A DNA stretch of 64,000 bases from Linum tenue (taxonomy: Eukaryota; Streptophyta; Magnoliopsida; Malpighiales; Linaceae): assembly GCA_946122785.1 (NCBI GenBank), contig CAMGYJ010000003.1:30335811-30399810 (forward strand), written 5' to 3'. Under the pieces are notes generated by a model that saw only the letters and a list, made by a program, of their open reading frames with translations, searched no databases and was not told the origin of the DNA. Positions 21,476 to 34,365 of this stretch are shown piece by piece (the first letter of the stretch is position 1; every line of letters begins with the position of its first letter). Position numbers and translations under genes: made by a program.

Positions 21476-24400
21476 AGATCATCAGCTACAACTGTCGAGG
21501 GCTGGGCAACCCCTCGGCAGTTGCAAAGTTAAAAAAGCTTGTCCGAATTCAGAAACCTCAGATTCTTTTTCTTATGGAAACTAAAAAGGATGAGAGTGGA
21601 TGGAAAGAAATTCAAAAGGAACTTGGCTACTATGGGGGCTGTGGTGTTCCAGCAAAAAATGAAAAGGGGTGGAAAGCAGGGGGTTTGTGTTTGTTTTGGG
21701 AAGAAGACATTTCAGTAAACAAGGTTGATGCATCTTTACACCATATTGACGTTATTGTCTCTTCTGAGGAGGATGATATCAAGTGGCGCCTAACCGATTT
21801 TTATGGCTGGGCTAACAGAGGGGAAAGATTCTGTTCGTGGGACCTGCTTAGAAGATTGAAAAATGGCTGTAATCTCCCGTGGGTGTGTATGGGAGACTTT
21901 AATCAGGTGTGTTATCAGGGGAGGAAAAAAGGGGAGGGAGACCAATTGATGAAGCTAATGCAACTGATTTTAAGGAAACTCTTGAATTTTGCGGTCTCCT
22001 TGATTGTGGGTTCGAGGGGTATCCTTTCACTTGGGATAACAGTAGAGAGAATGAAAGGCACATTGAAGAGAGACTGGATAGATGTTGTGCAAACTGGGAA
22101 TGGAAACTTCTTTTTCCAAATTATCGAGTTTTTCACTTGGTCAGATGTGGTTCTGACCACTGTCCTGTTCTACTCTATATTGCAGGGAAAGATGATGAGG
22201 AGATTAAATGAGGATGGTATTTCAAAGTTGAGCCTTTATGGTTAAAGGATCCTGAATGTAAAACCATTGTTAGCAGGGTGTGTGACTCAAGTCAATCTAC
22301 TGACTTATCTAGTATTCTGGACAGCTGCAAAGTTGATCTGTTGAGATGGAGCAAAAACAAATATGGGGACATAAGGAAGAAAATCAATAGAATTGAAGAG
22401 CTTCTAAAAGGCTTTAAGTACAAGCCTAAAACCATAGTGATTCTTGACCGAAGAAGGGCTCTGGAGGCTGAAAGGTCTGATCTCCTCTATCAAGAAGAAT
22501 TGCTTTGGAAACAGAGATCAAGGGCTGATTGGCTCAAAAGGGGGGGGGGGGGACAAAAATACAAATTTCTTCCATACAAAAGCCACAGGCAGAAGGAAAA
22601 GAAACACGATTAAGATGCTTCAGGATGAGAAAGGAAAAAGATATAAGGGGCAAAGTGAAGTTATGAGATGCTTATTGGAATACCATAAAAATCTTTTCCA
22701 AAAGGGTGTTATCCCTGATTCTGATGATGTGATTCTTGCTCTGGAAAAGAAGATAACGCCAGGAATGAATGCTAAACTGTTGAGTGGGTTTAGAGCCGAG
22801 GAAGTGAAGATTGCTCTGGATCAGATGAGCCCTAATAAGGCACCAGGCTCGGATGGATTTTCAGCTGGTTTTTTCCAAAAGAACTGGGAGGCTATTGGCA
22901 CAAAGGTAACTGAAACAGTTTTAAATTTCCTGAATAATGGGGAGTTTCCCCAAAGTTTAAACCATACACTAATAGCTTTAATTCCAAAGGTCAAAACCCC
23001 AGCCACGGCTAAGGATTTTAGACCTATTAGCTTATGCAGAGTGGTTTACAAGATTATCTCAAAGGTGCTGGCAAATAGACTGAAAGATATTTTGGATGAA
23101 ATTATATCTGAAGAACAGAGTGCTTTTGTGCCGGGAAGGAGTATTACTGACAATGTGATAATTGCTTTTGAATGCTTCCAGTTTATGAAGAACAGGAAAA
23201 AAGCAAAGAATGGCTATTTTGCTGCTAAGCTTGACATGGCTAAAGCCTATGATCGTGTTGAGTGGTTCTTCTTGGAAAAGGTTATGAGGAAAATGGGTTT
23301 TGAAGAAAGATGGATTGATCTGATTATGAAATGCGTCTCTTACTCAATCCTTGTGAATGGACATAAGACAGAAAGTTTCCAACCTACTAGGGGATACGTC
23401 AAGGTGATCCCCTGTCACCTTATTTATTTCTGCTTTGTGCTGAAGGCCTATCTGCTCTAATAAAGAAAGCGGAAAAGGAAGGGAAACTGCATGGAATTCA
23501 GATCAGGAAAAAGGCCCCTAATATTTCCCATCTTTTATTTGCAGACGACAGTGTGGTATTTGGAAGGGCTTTGTTGCGAGAATGTGACATGCTAAAAGGA
23601 ATCCTGAACACTTTATGCAAAGGAATCAGGCCAACTCATCAATTTTAACAAGTCAGAGATATCCTTCAGTACCAATGTCAGGATGAGCAGAAGATTGGAA
23701 ATATGTGGAACCCTTGGAATCAGAGAAGTTCTAAAACATCCAAAATATTTGGGGCTGCCTACTATTGCAGGGAGATCAAAGAAGGTTATGTTCGAAGAGA
23801 TCAAGGAAAGAGTCAGGAAGAAACTTAAAGATTGGAAAAGCATAACCATGTCTCAAGCAGGGAAGGAGGTTATGATTAAGGCTGTCGCTAAAGCGCAATT
23901 TCTTTATCCTATGGCTGTTTTCCTCATCCCTGAAGGTATTCTAAAGGATGTGCAGAGAATGATATCGAACTTTTGGTGGGGACAAAAGGGAAAGGAACCT
24001 AAACATCATTGGCTGGGTGGGATGATCTGTGTGATGATAAGGAAGTTGGGGGAATGGGGTTAAAAAATCTTCGAGCTTTTAACTTGGCTATGCTGGGGAA
24101 ACAGGTTTGGAATGTGCTCTCTCGACCTAACTCACTGATGGCTAGAACTCTCAAGGCAAGGTATTTCCCAAACTCTGATATTTTAAATGCAAAATCGGGA
24201 TATATGCCCAGCTTCATATGGAAGAGTATCTGGAATGCAAAAGAAAAGATCAAGGAGGGATTCAGATGGAGGGTTGGAGATGGTAACTCAATTCGCATTT
24301 GGGAGGATGCTTGGATCCCTGGGAAAAGTTATTACTTTGATGATCCTCAACCTAATTGTGGGAGTGTTTCGGAGAGGGTTTCCAGTCTCATAGATAAAGA

Positions 24401-25620
24401 GCAGTGTGTATGGAATAAGGATAAGATTTATAGGATGTTCTCAAAACTCGATGCTGATCTTATATCAAAGATTCCTCTGCGGTGTCCTTTGAAGGAGGAC
24501 TCCAGGATCTGGATTGACTCTGATGATGGGATCTATTCAGTTAAATCGGCTTATCGAAGAATCCATGGTGAGGTGGCACACAATTCGATCAGACTTAACA
24601 CTATATCGGACGAAGAAATGGAATTCTGGAAGGCTTTATGGAAAACAACCATCCCTCCTAAAGTTCGTATGTTCCTATGGAGAGTGGGTAGAAATATCTT
24701 ACCAGTAGGAAGCAATATTGAGAAGTGGTTTGAAGAAGCCTGTGTGGAGTGCCCTTTTTGTGGGCTTCAGGAAACCCATATGCATGCCCTGAGAGATTGT
24801 AGCTGGATTCGACGCCGCTGGGAAGAATGGGATGGCAAGAACCTATTTGAAATTGGGGAAGGAAGATCATGCTTAAATTGGATGAAGGAGATCTGGAAGA
24901 ACCCAGAGGATAAAATACAAAAATTTGGAGTGGTGCTTTGGTACCTGTGGAAGGAAAGATGCAACCACCTCAACAACAACCATAAACTGGAAGAAGATCT
25001 CATCATCCCGAAAGCGTTGTGATGGCTTCAATCTTATCTTGATGCCCAGGAGGTGGAGGTTGAAGGCGGATCTGTGAATAGAACGATTACCCGATCGGGG
25101 ACTCTGGGGGGTTGGTCTCCGCCTCTGGAGGGTGTCTATAAATTGAATACTGATGCTGGCATTCTTAGCCCGTCGGGAATCGGTCTTGGAGGTGTGATTC
25201 GTGACTGGAGGGGATCTTTCTGTGGAGCTACGGCGATGAAAGAAAGAGGGATATGCAGACCAATTGAAGGGGAAGCAAAAGCGATCATCATGGGTTTAAA
25301 GGAAGCAAACAGAAGGGAATTCAGTCCCCTGGAAGTTGAGTCTGACTGCAAAGTACTGCTAAGAAAGCTGGAGATGGAGGAAGATGATTTCTCTGAGTTC
25401 GGAATATGGTGCGAAGAAATTTGGAAATTTGCGCGAGCAAATGAAGCTTTGTCAGAGAAGAAGGTGAGATGGAGTTTCACTCCGCGTGCTAACAACACCA
25501 CTGCGCACTGACTCGCTCATGCGACGTCGGATTGGGATCGGCAGTTTGTGTGGGTCGACAGCCCACCTTTGAATCTACTCTGTCTAATTGAGGCCGATTT
25601 GAGGCCAACTGTAATGGGCC
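21472..25620 (+). pseudogene. LINE ORF2: endonuclease, reverse transcriptase, RNase H; frameshifted
   Basis: The endonuclease starts MKIISYNCRGLGNPSAVAK and keeps ETK, GDFNQ and (shifted) SDHCPVLL. The RT follows: KAPGSDGFSAGFFQKNW, LIPKVKTPATAKDFRPISL, AFVPGRSITDNVI, DMAKAYDRVEW, RQGDPLSPYLF and the catalytic FADD near 23542. Then zf-RVT (WKTTIPPKVRMFLWR, CPFCG) and an RNase H of the RVT_3 type (KLNTDAG, EAKAIIMGL, VESDCKVL). Breaks: a shift near 21920, a stop at 22208, a run of 13 G at 22540-22552, shifts near 23398, 23640 and 24030, and a TGA near 25509. The domains are well preserved, suggesting a fairly young copy. Confidence 0.9.
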
Positions 25621-25681
25621 CAACTTGATTTTCTTAATATTATGAATCCAGGTTCCCATAATAAAAAAAAGGACGGTAAGC

Positions 25682-26010
25682 AAATCGCCAAAGCCAACCC
25701 TTCCGCTGAATGAACATAGAAAGTGCAGATTTAACTAGTAAATAAATATGAAGTCTCTAACACACCACTGACACCAGACATCATAATACGAGATCGCATA
25801 ACTTGTATTGAGAAATCTGCTAACGAGAATGACAATATGTCACTTCATTCGTTCTTAGTGCATAGCCGAATGAATTCGGAAGAGGAGAAAGAAAAATAAT
25901 AGTAATATGAAACGAAAAAGAAGCTAACATAAACAGAGGAAATTCTTGCAAGATGCAGCGGCTCCAACACAAGAAGAAAAAGAACGACGACAGCCTCAGC
26001 ACAGCATGAC
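25682..26010 (-). other. Actin 3' flank / probable 3' UTR
   Basis: This is the sequence between the LINE target duplication and the actin stop codon. On the minus strand it is T- and A-rich, as plant 3' UTRs are. No other gene was seen. The exact polyadenylation site cannot be set from the sequence alone. Confidence 0.5.
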
Positions 26011-27717
<1,707 letters not shown>

Positions 27718-28755
27718 CTTCTATAAGCTGACATAGAGTACCACCATCAGACATAGACCAACAGGATATGAAAAGACAACCGGTACAAGAGTCATGAAAG
27801 AGAACAGGATAAGTGATACACGTACACATGCTCAGAATCACAAATAGAAACCATGCCCGAACTACTTTTGAGAAATAACTAGCTAAAATACTAGATCAGA
27901 CCCAGAAATCTTATTCGAATGTTTCAGTCCCTTGTGCCAGGAAAGAAGATAAACAATACTATCACCCTCCAAATTGTATCAAACATGAGACACAGACTTG
28001 AAAACAGGGCAATAACGTTCACTCAAATTTAACATACCACTTTGGGCCAGAGATGTCAAGAATACATGTTGAACACATTCCATTATACAAGGGCTAACTG
28101 ACCACCCTACGTTGCCAATTGGCAAGTCAGATGATCTTATGTCCAAAATTGTCTTTTTCAGAATACGGGTAAGTCCCACACAGAGCAAGATCAAGATATA
28201 GAAAGCTGATTCCGAACGCAAGCACAAACTCACAATTGAATTCAGCCGGAATCTAGATCTACAGCCGCATTGCACTGCATTGCGACTGGAGAAGTAATAT
28301 TGCAAGTTAAGCCCTTTTTTTAAAATCCAAAGGTTACCCGATCCGGAGCAGAAGATTAGCATATTTGCCATTAAAGATTAGGGTTAGAGGGAAACCATAT
28401 CACTCACCGTTCAGCTAAACTCAAAGATCAGGAACAAAATACATCACTCATTAGCAACAGATCAATACCAGGGAAAGGAATTTACAACTGCCCTTGAGCT
28501 AAACGAACCCAGATCTGCGATTCAATTCATTCGGATACGACACAATGCAGGCCGAAAACGACGAACCGAGCGATTTTCCCCGGGAACCAAACAAGTGCAC
28601 GGAAAGAGTTGGACGGAGAACTGAAAGAGAGAATGCGAGAGGGGGAATTCACCTGAGGAAGGGGGGGGAGAGCGACGAGCGGCGTTAATGCTTCTGCGAT
28701 TGACGGGAGAAAGTGGTGGCCGCTGCTGTGGGTTTGGGATTTCGAAAAATGACAG
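27718..28755 (-). other. Actin 5' UTR exon and leader intron
   Basis: Three UTR bases (27718-27720) precede the ATG and follow a TTATAG acceptor. The leader intron runs 27721-28652 and begins with GTGAATT after a CCTCAG exon end. The non-coding exon 1 lies at 28653 to about 28755. A long leader intron is a known feature of plant actin genes and often raises expression. The open frame in this intron (27979-28371 minus) is not a gene. Confidence 0.8.
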
Positions 28756-28779
28756 GGAGAAAGGGGAAAGTGGGGTGTG

Positions 28780-28803
28780 TATTTATTTATATTTATATTT
28801 ATG
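28780..28803 (-). promoter_or_regulatory. Actin TATA region
   Basis: On the minus strand the sequence reads ATAAATATAAATATAAATAA, a run of overlapping TATA-like motifs. It lies about 25-45 bp upstream of the inferred start of the non-coding exon. The start site itself is inferred. Confidence 0.5.
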
Positions 28804-30050
28804 GTGTTGCGAGTGTTGGCTCTGTGCCTTCTATTTTTAATGTTTTTTAGGCCTCTGATTTGATTGATTTTCCAATTGGAAGAAAGCCGATTCTTCAGGA
28901 CGTGTTGGCTGCATCGACAGCCATCGGATCGCCAGATTTGGATTTAGTGGCCGGGAAGGATTGGGGCGTAAAATGGGGAAATGATGAGAAGTAAAAAAAA
29001 AAAAAAAAAAAAAGGTAAAATTGACTGGATAATGAAAAGTAAACATGTTCCTCACTTGGCTTGTGATTAAGAATGCAATAACCAAATATGATGGTATGGT
29101 TAAGGATAATATGCGAGATTGGTTATTAATCAGATTTCACATAATAGCGATCCTTAATTTGTTACTTGTACAATTTTTTAATAGGTATTTGTACCAAGTA
29201 ACTGTTGAGCTGCAGAGTTCAGGAATTGAGAGGTAAAAGACCTACTGTTGTGAAAGGAAAATTGAAGTGGATTTCTCTTATCAGTTGGATTTGGCGGAGA
29301 GATTTGTTTTGATATTTTTTGTCTTTTAATATGATATATAGCAAAGAGTTTTGGTTAGTTGTAATGTATGGACAAGCTTTTTTCAAGATTAATAAATTGT
29401 AACGGTTCTTTGTATTACACAGCCTAGTTGACGAGGATGTTGCTAGTAAATTCTTATTGATGATATAATACCACATTGTTCATAAAAACCGTAAAAATAG
29501 TGTAAGGTAATTTTGGAGTAAGGGGGAGGGGGAAGGGGAGGGAGGTGGAGACTGCTCCCCAAATATTCAATTTACTTTTCCCCTTTTCAATAATCTTAGA
29601 ATCTCATGAGTCATAAGTAATGACAAAATAACAATAACGCTTACTCTTGGGGTCACTAACAAAATAGTAACTTATGTTTTATTTTTAACAAACCAATAAC
29701 TTATTTTTTACATTTCGTTAGCTCATTGCTAAATGACAGCTTATATACCTCACTTCAATGATCTACACGTTATTTAGCAATCTGATTGTTGTTTCAATTA
29801 TTAAAACTAAAGAAGCATGAAAGTAAATGAGATTGAATTCAAATGAGGAAAGCTTCGCATGTACGTGTTTTTCCCTGGTCTACACTGTATCAACGCTGTG
29901 ATACGCTAATTCGATTCACACTAGCATATAATGTGGAGAGCTCTAATATATATAGGACTACCTATTCGGGTTATCCAATCTTGCTCAATTACACTACCTG
30001 GGGAGGCATACCAACAACCGAACAAGGTAATTGAGGAAACCACAACTACT
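28803..30050. other. Actin upstream region and non-genic DNA
   Basis: The promoter side of actin, then AT-rich sequence. It holds a run of 21 A (28993-29013) and no recognised gene. Confidence 0.4.
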
Positions 30051-30610
30051 CGCACAATTGGGTAAAACCCGGTACGACAAAAAGGATATAATTACACTCG
30101 TTCATGGAACCCAAGTGTTGAATTAACAATTTTCACGATTTTGGTGAAATCCTCACGGGTTGAGACCGTGAGGTTTGCAACTACCCGTGAGACGTCCTCT
30201 TCTTTCTGGGACTCTGCAAAGTTCACGGTTTTGATGTAGAAGTCATGCTTTGGGCGTGGAGAAATGTCCTGGAGCGCGAGCTTTGACACTTTTCACCATT
30301 GTGCCCCATTTGTCTGACTTTTGTTCCTTTTGCCCATTTCACCTGTTAGGAAATGAAACATACTTAAACATGCAAATGTAGTATAAAATGGCTCCAAAGA
30401 AGATGCAACCCAAGTCAAACGTCCAAGAGAAAGGAGTATAAATGTGTATAACTTGGCTCGACTCAAACTCCCCACACTTAACCGGTTGCTTGTCCTCAAG
30501 CAAACCTAGCTCATACCGCTACAGCTTGACGGACCCTCACAACGATAAGCATTATAGATCATAGTTAGCAAAACAATTAGCACTTCGAAAGAAAAGAAGA
30601 AGGAACAACT
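30050..30610 (-). mobile_element. Probable LTR-retrotransposon fragment
   Basis: The sequence around 30470-30510 ('ccccacactta', 'ggttgcttgtcctcaagcaa') is a motif I associate with untranslated regions near the 3' end of plant gypsy elements. 30100-30290 reads as a minus-strand frame without family features. No LTR pair was found. This is the pre-insertion DNA of the chimeric retro-insertion that follows. Confidence 0.3.
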
Positions 30611-30635
30611 TAACAGATAAGAAGAAGAAGAGACA

Positions 30636-30976
30636 GTGCTTGTCGACATGGAGCACGGCCCCGGCGGAATCACGGAGGCTCTCCACTGCATGCGAGCTCT
30701 GGCAGCCACTCGGACTCCGGCGATTCTGAGATTGTCAGAGATCTCTCCTGTCTGGGCCAAGAAGGCCCTGGATCTGTTCCCCTGGGGATTATGTTCCCGA
30801 TGATCGATTCCCCCAAACTGGCAAAGAAAGCAGTCTCGTACTGCCGCTTCCCACCGGCGGGGATCCGGGGATCGCCCACACGGTGGTGAGAGCTTCGAAT
30901 TACAGGATCGACGAAGGGTATTTGAGTAATTACTAGGAGGAGCTGCTGATTATGTGCCAGATTGAGAGCGAGGAGG
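30636..30976 (+). pseudogene. HpcH/HpaI-type aldolase fragment
   Basis: The reading LVDMEHGPGGITEALHCMRA, LAATRTPAILRLSE, WAKKALDL, then (shifted) GIMFPMIDSPKLAKKAVSYC and RFPPAGIRGS, then (shifted again) AHTVVRASNYRIDEGYLSNY, stop, EELLIMCQIESEEA, follows the plant HpcH/HpaI aldolase family (2-keto-3-deoxy-L-rhamnonate aldolase-like). That family cleaves 2-keto-3-deoxy sugar acids. Only the middle of the protein is present. There are two frameshifts and a TAG. Homology stops sharply near 30976. Confidence 0.85.
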
Positions 30977-30984
30977 CGACTTCG

Positions 30985-32230
30985 TCTTCTCTTCTTCCCC
31001 TTTCGTTCCTTCTGTTTTCTCTGCAATGGGCATCCCCTGTTCGATTCGATGAGCGATGAGATCCCAACTTGTTGAACGATGAGATCTTCTGGTCACCTTC
31101 CAGCTTGTTCTTCGCCATTGGGCTTAACCTTCCAGCTTTTGAGAACTAATCCAGCGTTAGTCGTTGTGGTAGAGGTGATTTCCCTCTGGTTACGGCGCTT
31201 GTCGCTGGTTTGCCGCTGCCGTCGCGGCGAGAGTTGAGCGGTGAGAAAGCAAAGAACCAGATCTATGGTTCTAATGCAAAGGCCTCTCGCTTGTTAATAC
31301 CCACCATTCCATCCGGCTCTTTCCTCATAAGTAATTTTCACCCAGCAAAACTCCGGCCGATGAAAACTCTAGACCTCCGTTCCACTCTCTAGCTCAGACT
31401 AAAACAAAGAATACCCAGTTGCAAATTCGTATTGTTCGATTAATTGGGATCTCGTCGCCGGAAATCTCATCACAGTTCAACTGTGAATTCCCCTGCATCA
31501 CAATTGTTGTGGTTCCAGAGCTTGTCAACTTACTCAGCTTGTCGTATGGGAAAGCAATGAGATGTTGGTTTGGGTCGATTGGCACTACCGACGTCGATGT
31601 TGGTTCTTCCACCCCATCGCCATTATTGTTGGAAGCTTGGATCTTTTGCAGATTGTGTATTAAGTTCCGGTGGAAATCCATCGACGGTACGGTGCTGGAT
31701 TGCTCGCTAAAATCTGGGGTGTGCGCCGGCGATCTGTTTCCTCCGACCAGGCGTTCGTTGAAGGCTCCTCCAGTCGGCAACAAAGCTAATTAATTACCTT
31801 TTTAATTCAGGGCTCCTTTTGGGGCAAGACCATTAAGTCTATTTAAGAGACTATAACGCATCTTTTATGCAATGTATTTGGACCTCTTATTGACCCCATA
31901 ACAATGTCTAACTAAATGCTATACCTTTTAATGCATACTTAATGCTCTCTTTAATTTGAAAGTACTAGATTATTTGATTTTCGACTAACAACCGTTATAC
32001 TAATGATTTAGACTTTGACTCTAGCCAATAGCACTCGACTTACAAAGCGGCGTATCCCTTTATGACACTCAATGGTCCTTTATGGCCGAAATTACCTCCC
32101 ATTTTTGGGAAGGAAGGAGGTTTAAAAGTTAAAACTTTCATAATTGCTTTTTCTTAAGTAAGTTCGACTCATTTGAGATTACTCCATCAATAAGTAGAAA
32201 CATTCATTTTGTTTAAAATTAATATTCAAG
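30985..32230. other. Unassigned middle part of the chimeric insertion
   Basis: Opposing open frames overlap at 31394-31793 (129 residues minus, 124 plus). The minus frame (MDFHRNLIHNLQKI, DPNQHLIAFPYDKLSKL) looks somewhat protein-like, but I recognise no family. 31800-32200 is AT-rich. Confidence 0.3.
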
Positions 32231-32234
32231 TCCC

Positions 32235-33231
32235 GTCTAAGCTCAAATTCTTCATATGGCAATGCCTCAAAGTCATACTTTCCATAGTAGGCCCTTCAAA
32301 CTCGTGGAGTAAACTGTCTTAACCGATGCCCTGTCTGCTGGAGACATTGAGAAAGCATTGAACATTTATTTTTTAGATGCCCCTAGCCATCATATTGTGG
32401 ACTTTCATGGGATTGAGCAACTTTATTGAGACCGCCCAGACTGTTAACTTTAGTCTATGGTGGCGACATGTCATGGTCTCTGAGACCTCCCTATTCCACA
32501 TTCTCCAATGCGTATTTTACTTTGGAGAATCTGGAAGTCTAGAAATAAAGTGACCTTCGAATTTTACCAACCTCATGTCCGTTCCCTAGCCAGACTGTTC
32601 TACAACCAGGTCCTCGAAGTCTCCAATCTTCTCCTTCCTCCTCCAACCCGCAACTCTCTACTCCCAAACCATCCTGCCACCTCTTGGGTCCCTCCGCCAG
32701 AGAACTTTTAGAAGATCAACTTCGACGCTGCTGTTTGTGCCACCGGGTGTTCGTCTGGGCTTGTTATCCGTGGGTCAGACGGGCATGTGGTGTTGGCGTT
32801 CGGGCTGCAGCATCAAGGAATAGTTAATCCTTACCTGGCAGAGCTTCTAGCCTTTAGACACGCTATCTCCATCGTAGCCTCAAGATCCTTGACCCGCATG
32901 ATAGTCGAAGGTGATTCCGAAGTGGTCGTCAACCAAGTCCGTTAAGGCGTCATAGAAGACTCAATTGGTGGTCCAGTGTTACGAGTGTGTCATCAGATCC
33001 TTAGCTCTTTGTCTGTTTGTATAGAGTTTAGGAAGGTACCTAAGTCCGCCAACGGTGCTGCCCATAGAGTGGCGCTTAAAGCACTGCTTTTGTCTCGTTT
33101 AAAGCTAAAATCTTTTGTTTTGTTTGGGAGGCTTCTTTAGAGTCTTTTAGGGGTCCTGGGTAGAATTGTAAGTTTAACTATTATCGTTCTTTGATATCAC
33201 TCAGAAATAAATAAATAAATAAATAAAATAA
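32235..33231 (+). pseudogene. LINE 3' fragment: zf-RVT and RNase H, with A-rich tail
   Basis: KLKFFIWQCLK near 32240 is the zf-RVT start. The RNase H follows at about 32700-33090: KINFDAAVCATG, LVIRGSDGHVVLAFGLQH, YLAELLAFRHAISI, IVEGDSEVVVNQV and IEFRKVPKSANGAAHRVA. The catalytic Asp/Glu/Asp residues are recognisable. Stops lie near 32709 and 32943. The tail is (AAAT)n followed by A-rich sequence at 33206-33231. Its different tail and sequence show it is not the same family as the LINE at 19950. Confidence 0.85.
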
Positions 33232-33415
33232 AAAAAGATAAGAAGAAGAGACTCGTTTGAGTAAAGATGAGGCTCTGCTACGATGAAAGGTTGTGCAAAC
33301 CCATGAGGTATTATTGATGTATGAATGGTTAAATACAAGAGTACATCAATGAATTCCAAAGAGTGAGTTAAAAACAGAATGAAAGCTGGAATATATGAGC
33401 TCGTCATATTTGCAG

Positions 33416-34299
33416 TCATTTACCTGATGACATAAAAGCACATGACACTGAGATTAGTTTACGAGCAATTTTCCAGTCCATGAACATATACAAACAATGG
33501 TGGAATTAATTACGTGTAGCTTAGAAATGGGTTCCAGCTTCATCAAATTTTGGTGTAAAATGTGTGTATTCAATTCAGAGTATTTACCTATTGACCTTTT
33601 GCAGTGAAGGACTGCCTCGTAGATAGAGGAATCAGCGTCGGACCAACCATCATCCGGTGAACAAGCCGTGCTGCTTCTTCTTGGTGAAACCTGCGGCGAG
33701 CTGCTTTTATTGACTTGCAGAATTCTTCTGTCAGCAGCAGCATCATCCGCCGCCCTTATACACTTTCTGGAGCTGGAGCTCCGTACCCACGAATACTTCA
33801 GACGCCGGAAGTAGTTCAACAGGACGCGGCCAGACAGCTTCCTCCATCTTCCCAGGACTTGACACTGGATGTTGACCGCAGAAACCGCCCTCTTGTTGGC
33901 GGCGCCCAAGGCAGAGGAAGGAGGAGGAGGAGCGGGCGGCGGCGTCGACGTGTGTGATTCTAATTCGTTGTAGAGACAACAAGGCTTGATGACTCCATGG
34001 GAGAAAAGCTGGTCGGCTGGGGCAACCGTTGTTCCTCGGCCTCCTGTAGCAGCAGCAGAGACAGAGGCTGGAATGTCGAAACAGAACTTGTGTGATTCTT
34101 CTTCTTCTGCTGTTGATCTTCTGGGGCGCAGCATGTTGTAATCCAGTTGTTTGGAGTTTGGATCGTAAAACCCATCAATGGATGGTCTGAGCGAGGCTTG
34201 TAAACAATCCAAGGAGGAGGAGGAGGAGGAATTCACACTTGTTAGTAGCCAACTGTGGGAGAAACTTTCAATTGCCAGAGATTGCGAGGAGGGTTCCAT
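33416..34299 (-). CDS. MAKR6-like membrane-associated kinase regulator
   Basis: The ATG at 34299 gives MEPSSQSLAIESFSHSWLL, the N-terminus expected for MAKR6-type proteins (SIESFSYSWL). The family pattern continues with FCFDIP, PADQLFSHGVIKP, then a basic stretch (RWRKLSGRVLLNYFRRLKYS), SPQVSPRRSS and DADSSIYEAVLHCKRSIG. The frame is open 22 codons upstream, but the MEPSS start fits the family better. Exon 1 is 33588-34299. A GTAAAT donor after ...TCAATAG and a CATCAG acceptor at 33424 would add a tiny exon (33416-33423) giving SIGK stop, 239 residues. Without splicing the frame runs to 33454. MAKR proteins bind membranes through basic residues and modulate receptor-kinase signalling; function here is inferred from the family. 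Confidence 0.75.
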
Positions 34300-34365
34300 G
34301 TTGCCACAAAGCTTAAGTAAACTAACAACGATCACTACATACAAGCCCTTCCAAGTTCCCAACAT

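Larger units (their letters stand above)
19950..25666 (+). mobile_element. Near full-length L1-type LINE with RNase H
   Basis: A 15-bp target duplication AAAAGGACGGTAAGC lies at 19935-19949 and 25667-25681. The left copy precedes a CT-rich 5' UTR. The right copy follows an A-rich tail. Inside are ORF1 (DUF4283 plus zinc knuckle) and ORF2 (endonuclease, reverse transcriptase, zf-RVT, RNase H). The length, about 5.7 kb, is close to a full element. Stops and frameshifts make it inactive. It lies next to the 3' end of the actin gene, in the opposite orientation. Confidence 0.93.
30614..33249 (+). mobile_element. Chimeric retro-insertion: aldolase fragment plus LINE 3' end
   Basis: A purine-rich direct repeat AGATAAGAAGAAGA(AGA)GAC lies at 30614-30633. 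A copy lacking one AGA follows an (AAAT)n/A-rich tail at about 33233-33249. Between them lie, all on the plus strand, an HpcH/HpaI aldolase piece starting directly after the repeat (30636), an unassigned 1.2-kb part, and a LINE zf-RVT/RNase H 3' end. If the repeat is a target-site duplication, the whole 2.6 kb arrived in one LINE-type event. The simple sequence of the repeat leaves room for chance. Confidence 0.5.

Noticed and set aside
27979..28371. 130-residue frame in the actin leader intron
   Set aside because: No family features, and the position is explained by the conserved leader intron of plant actins.
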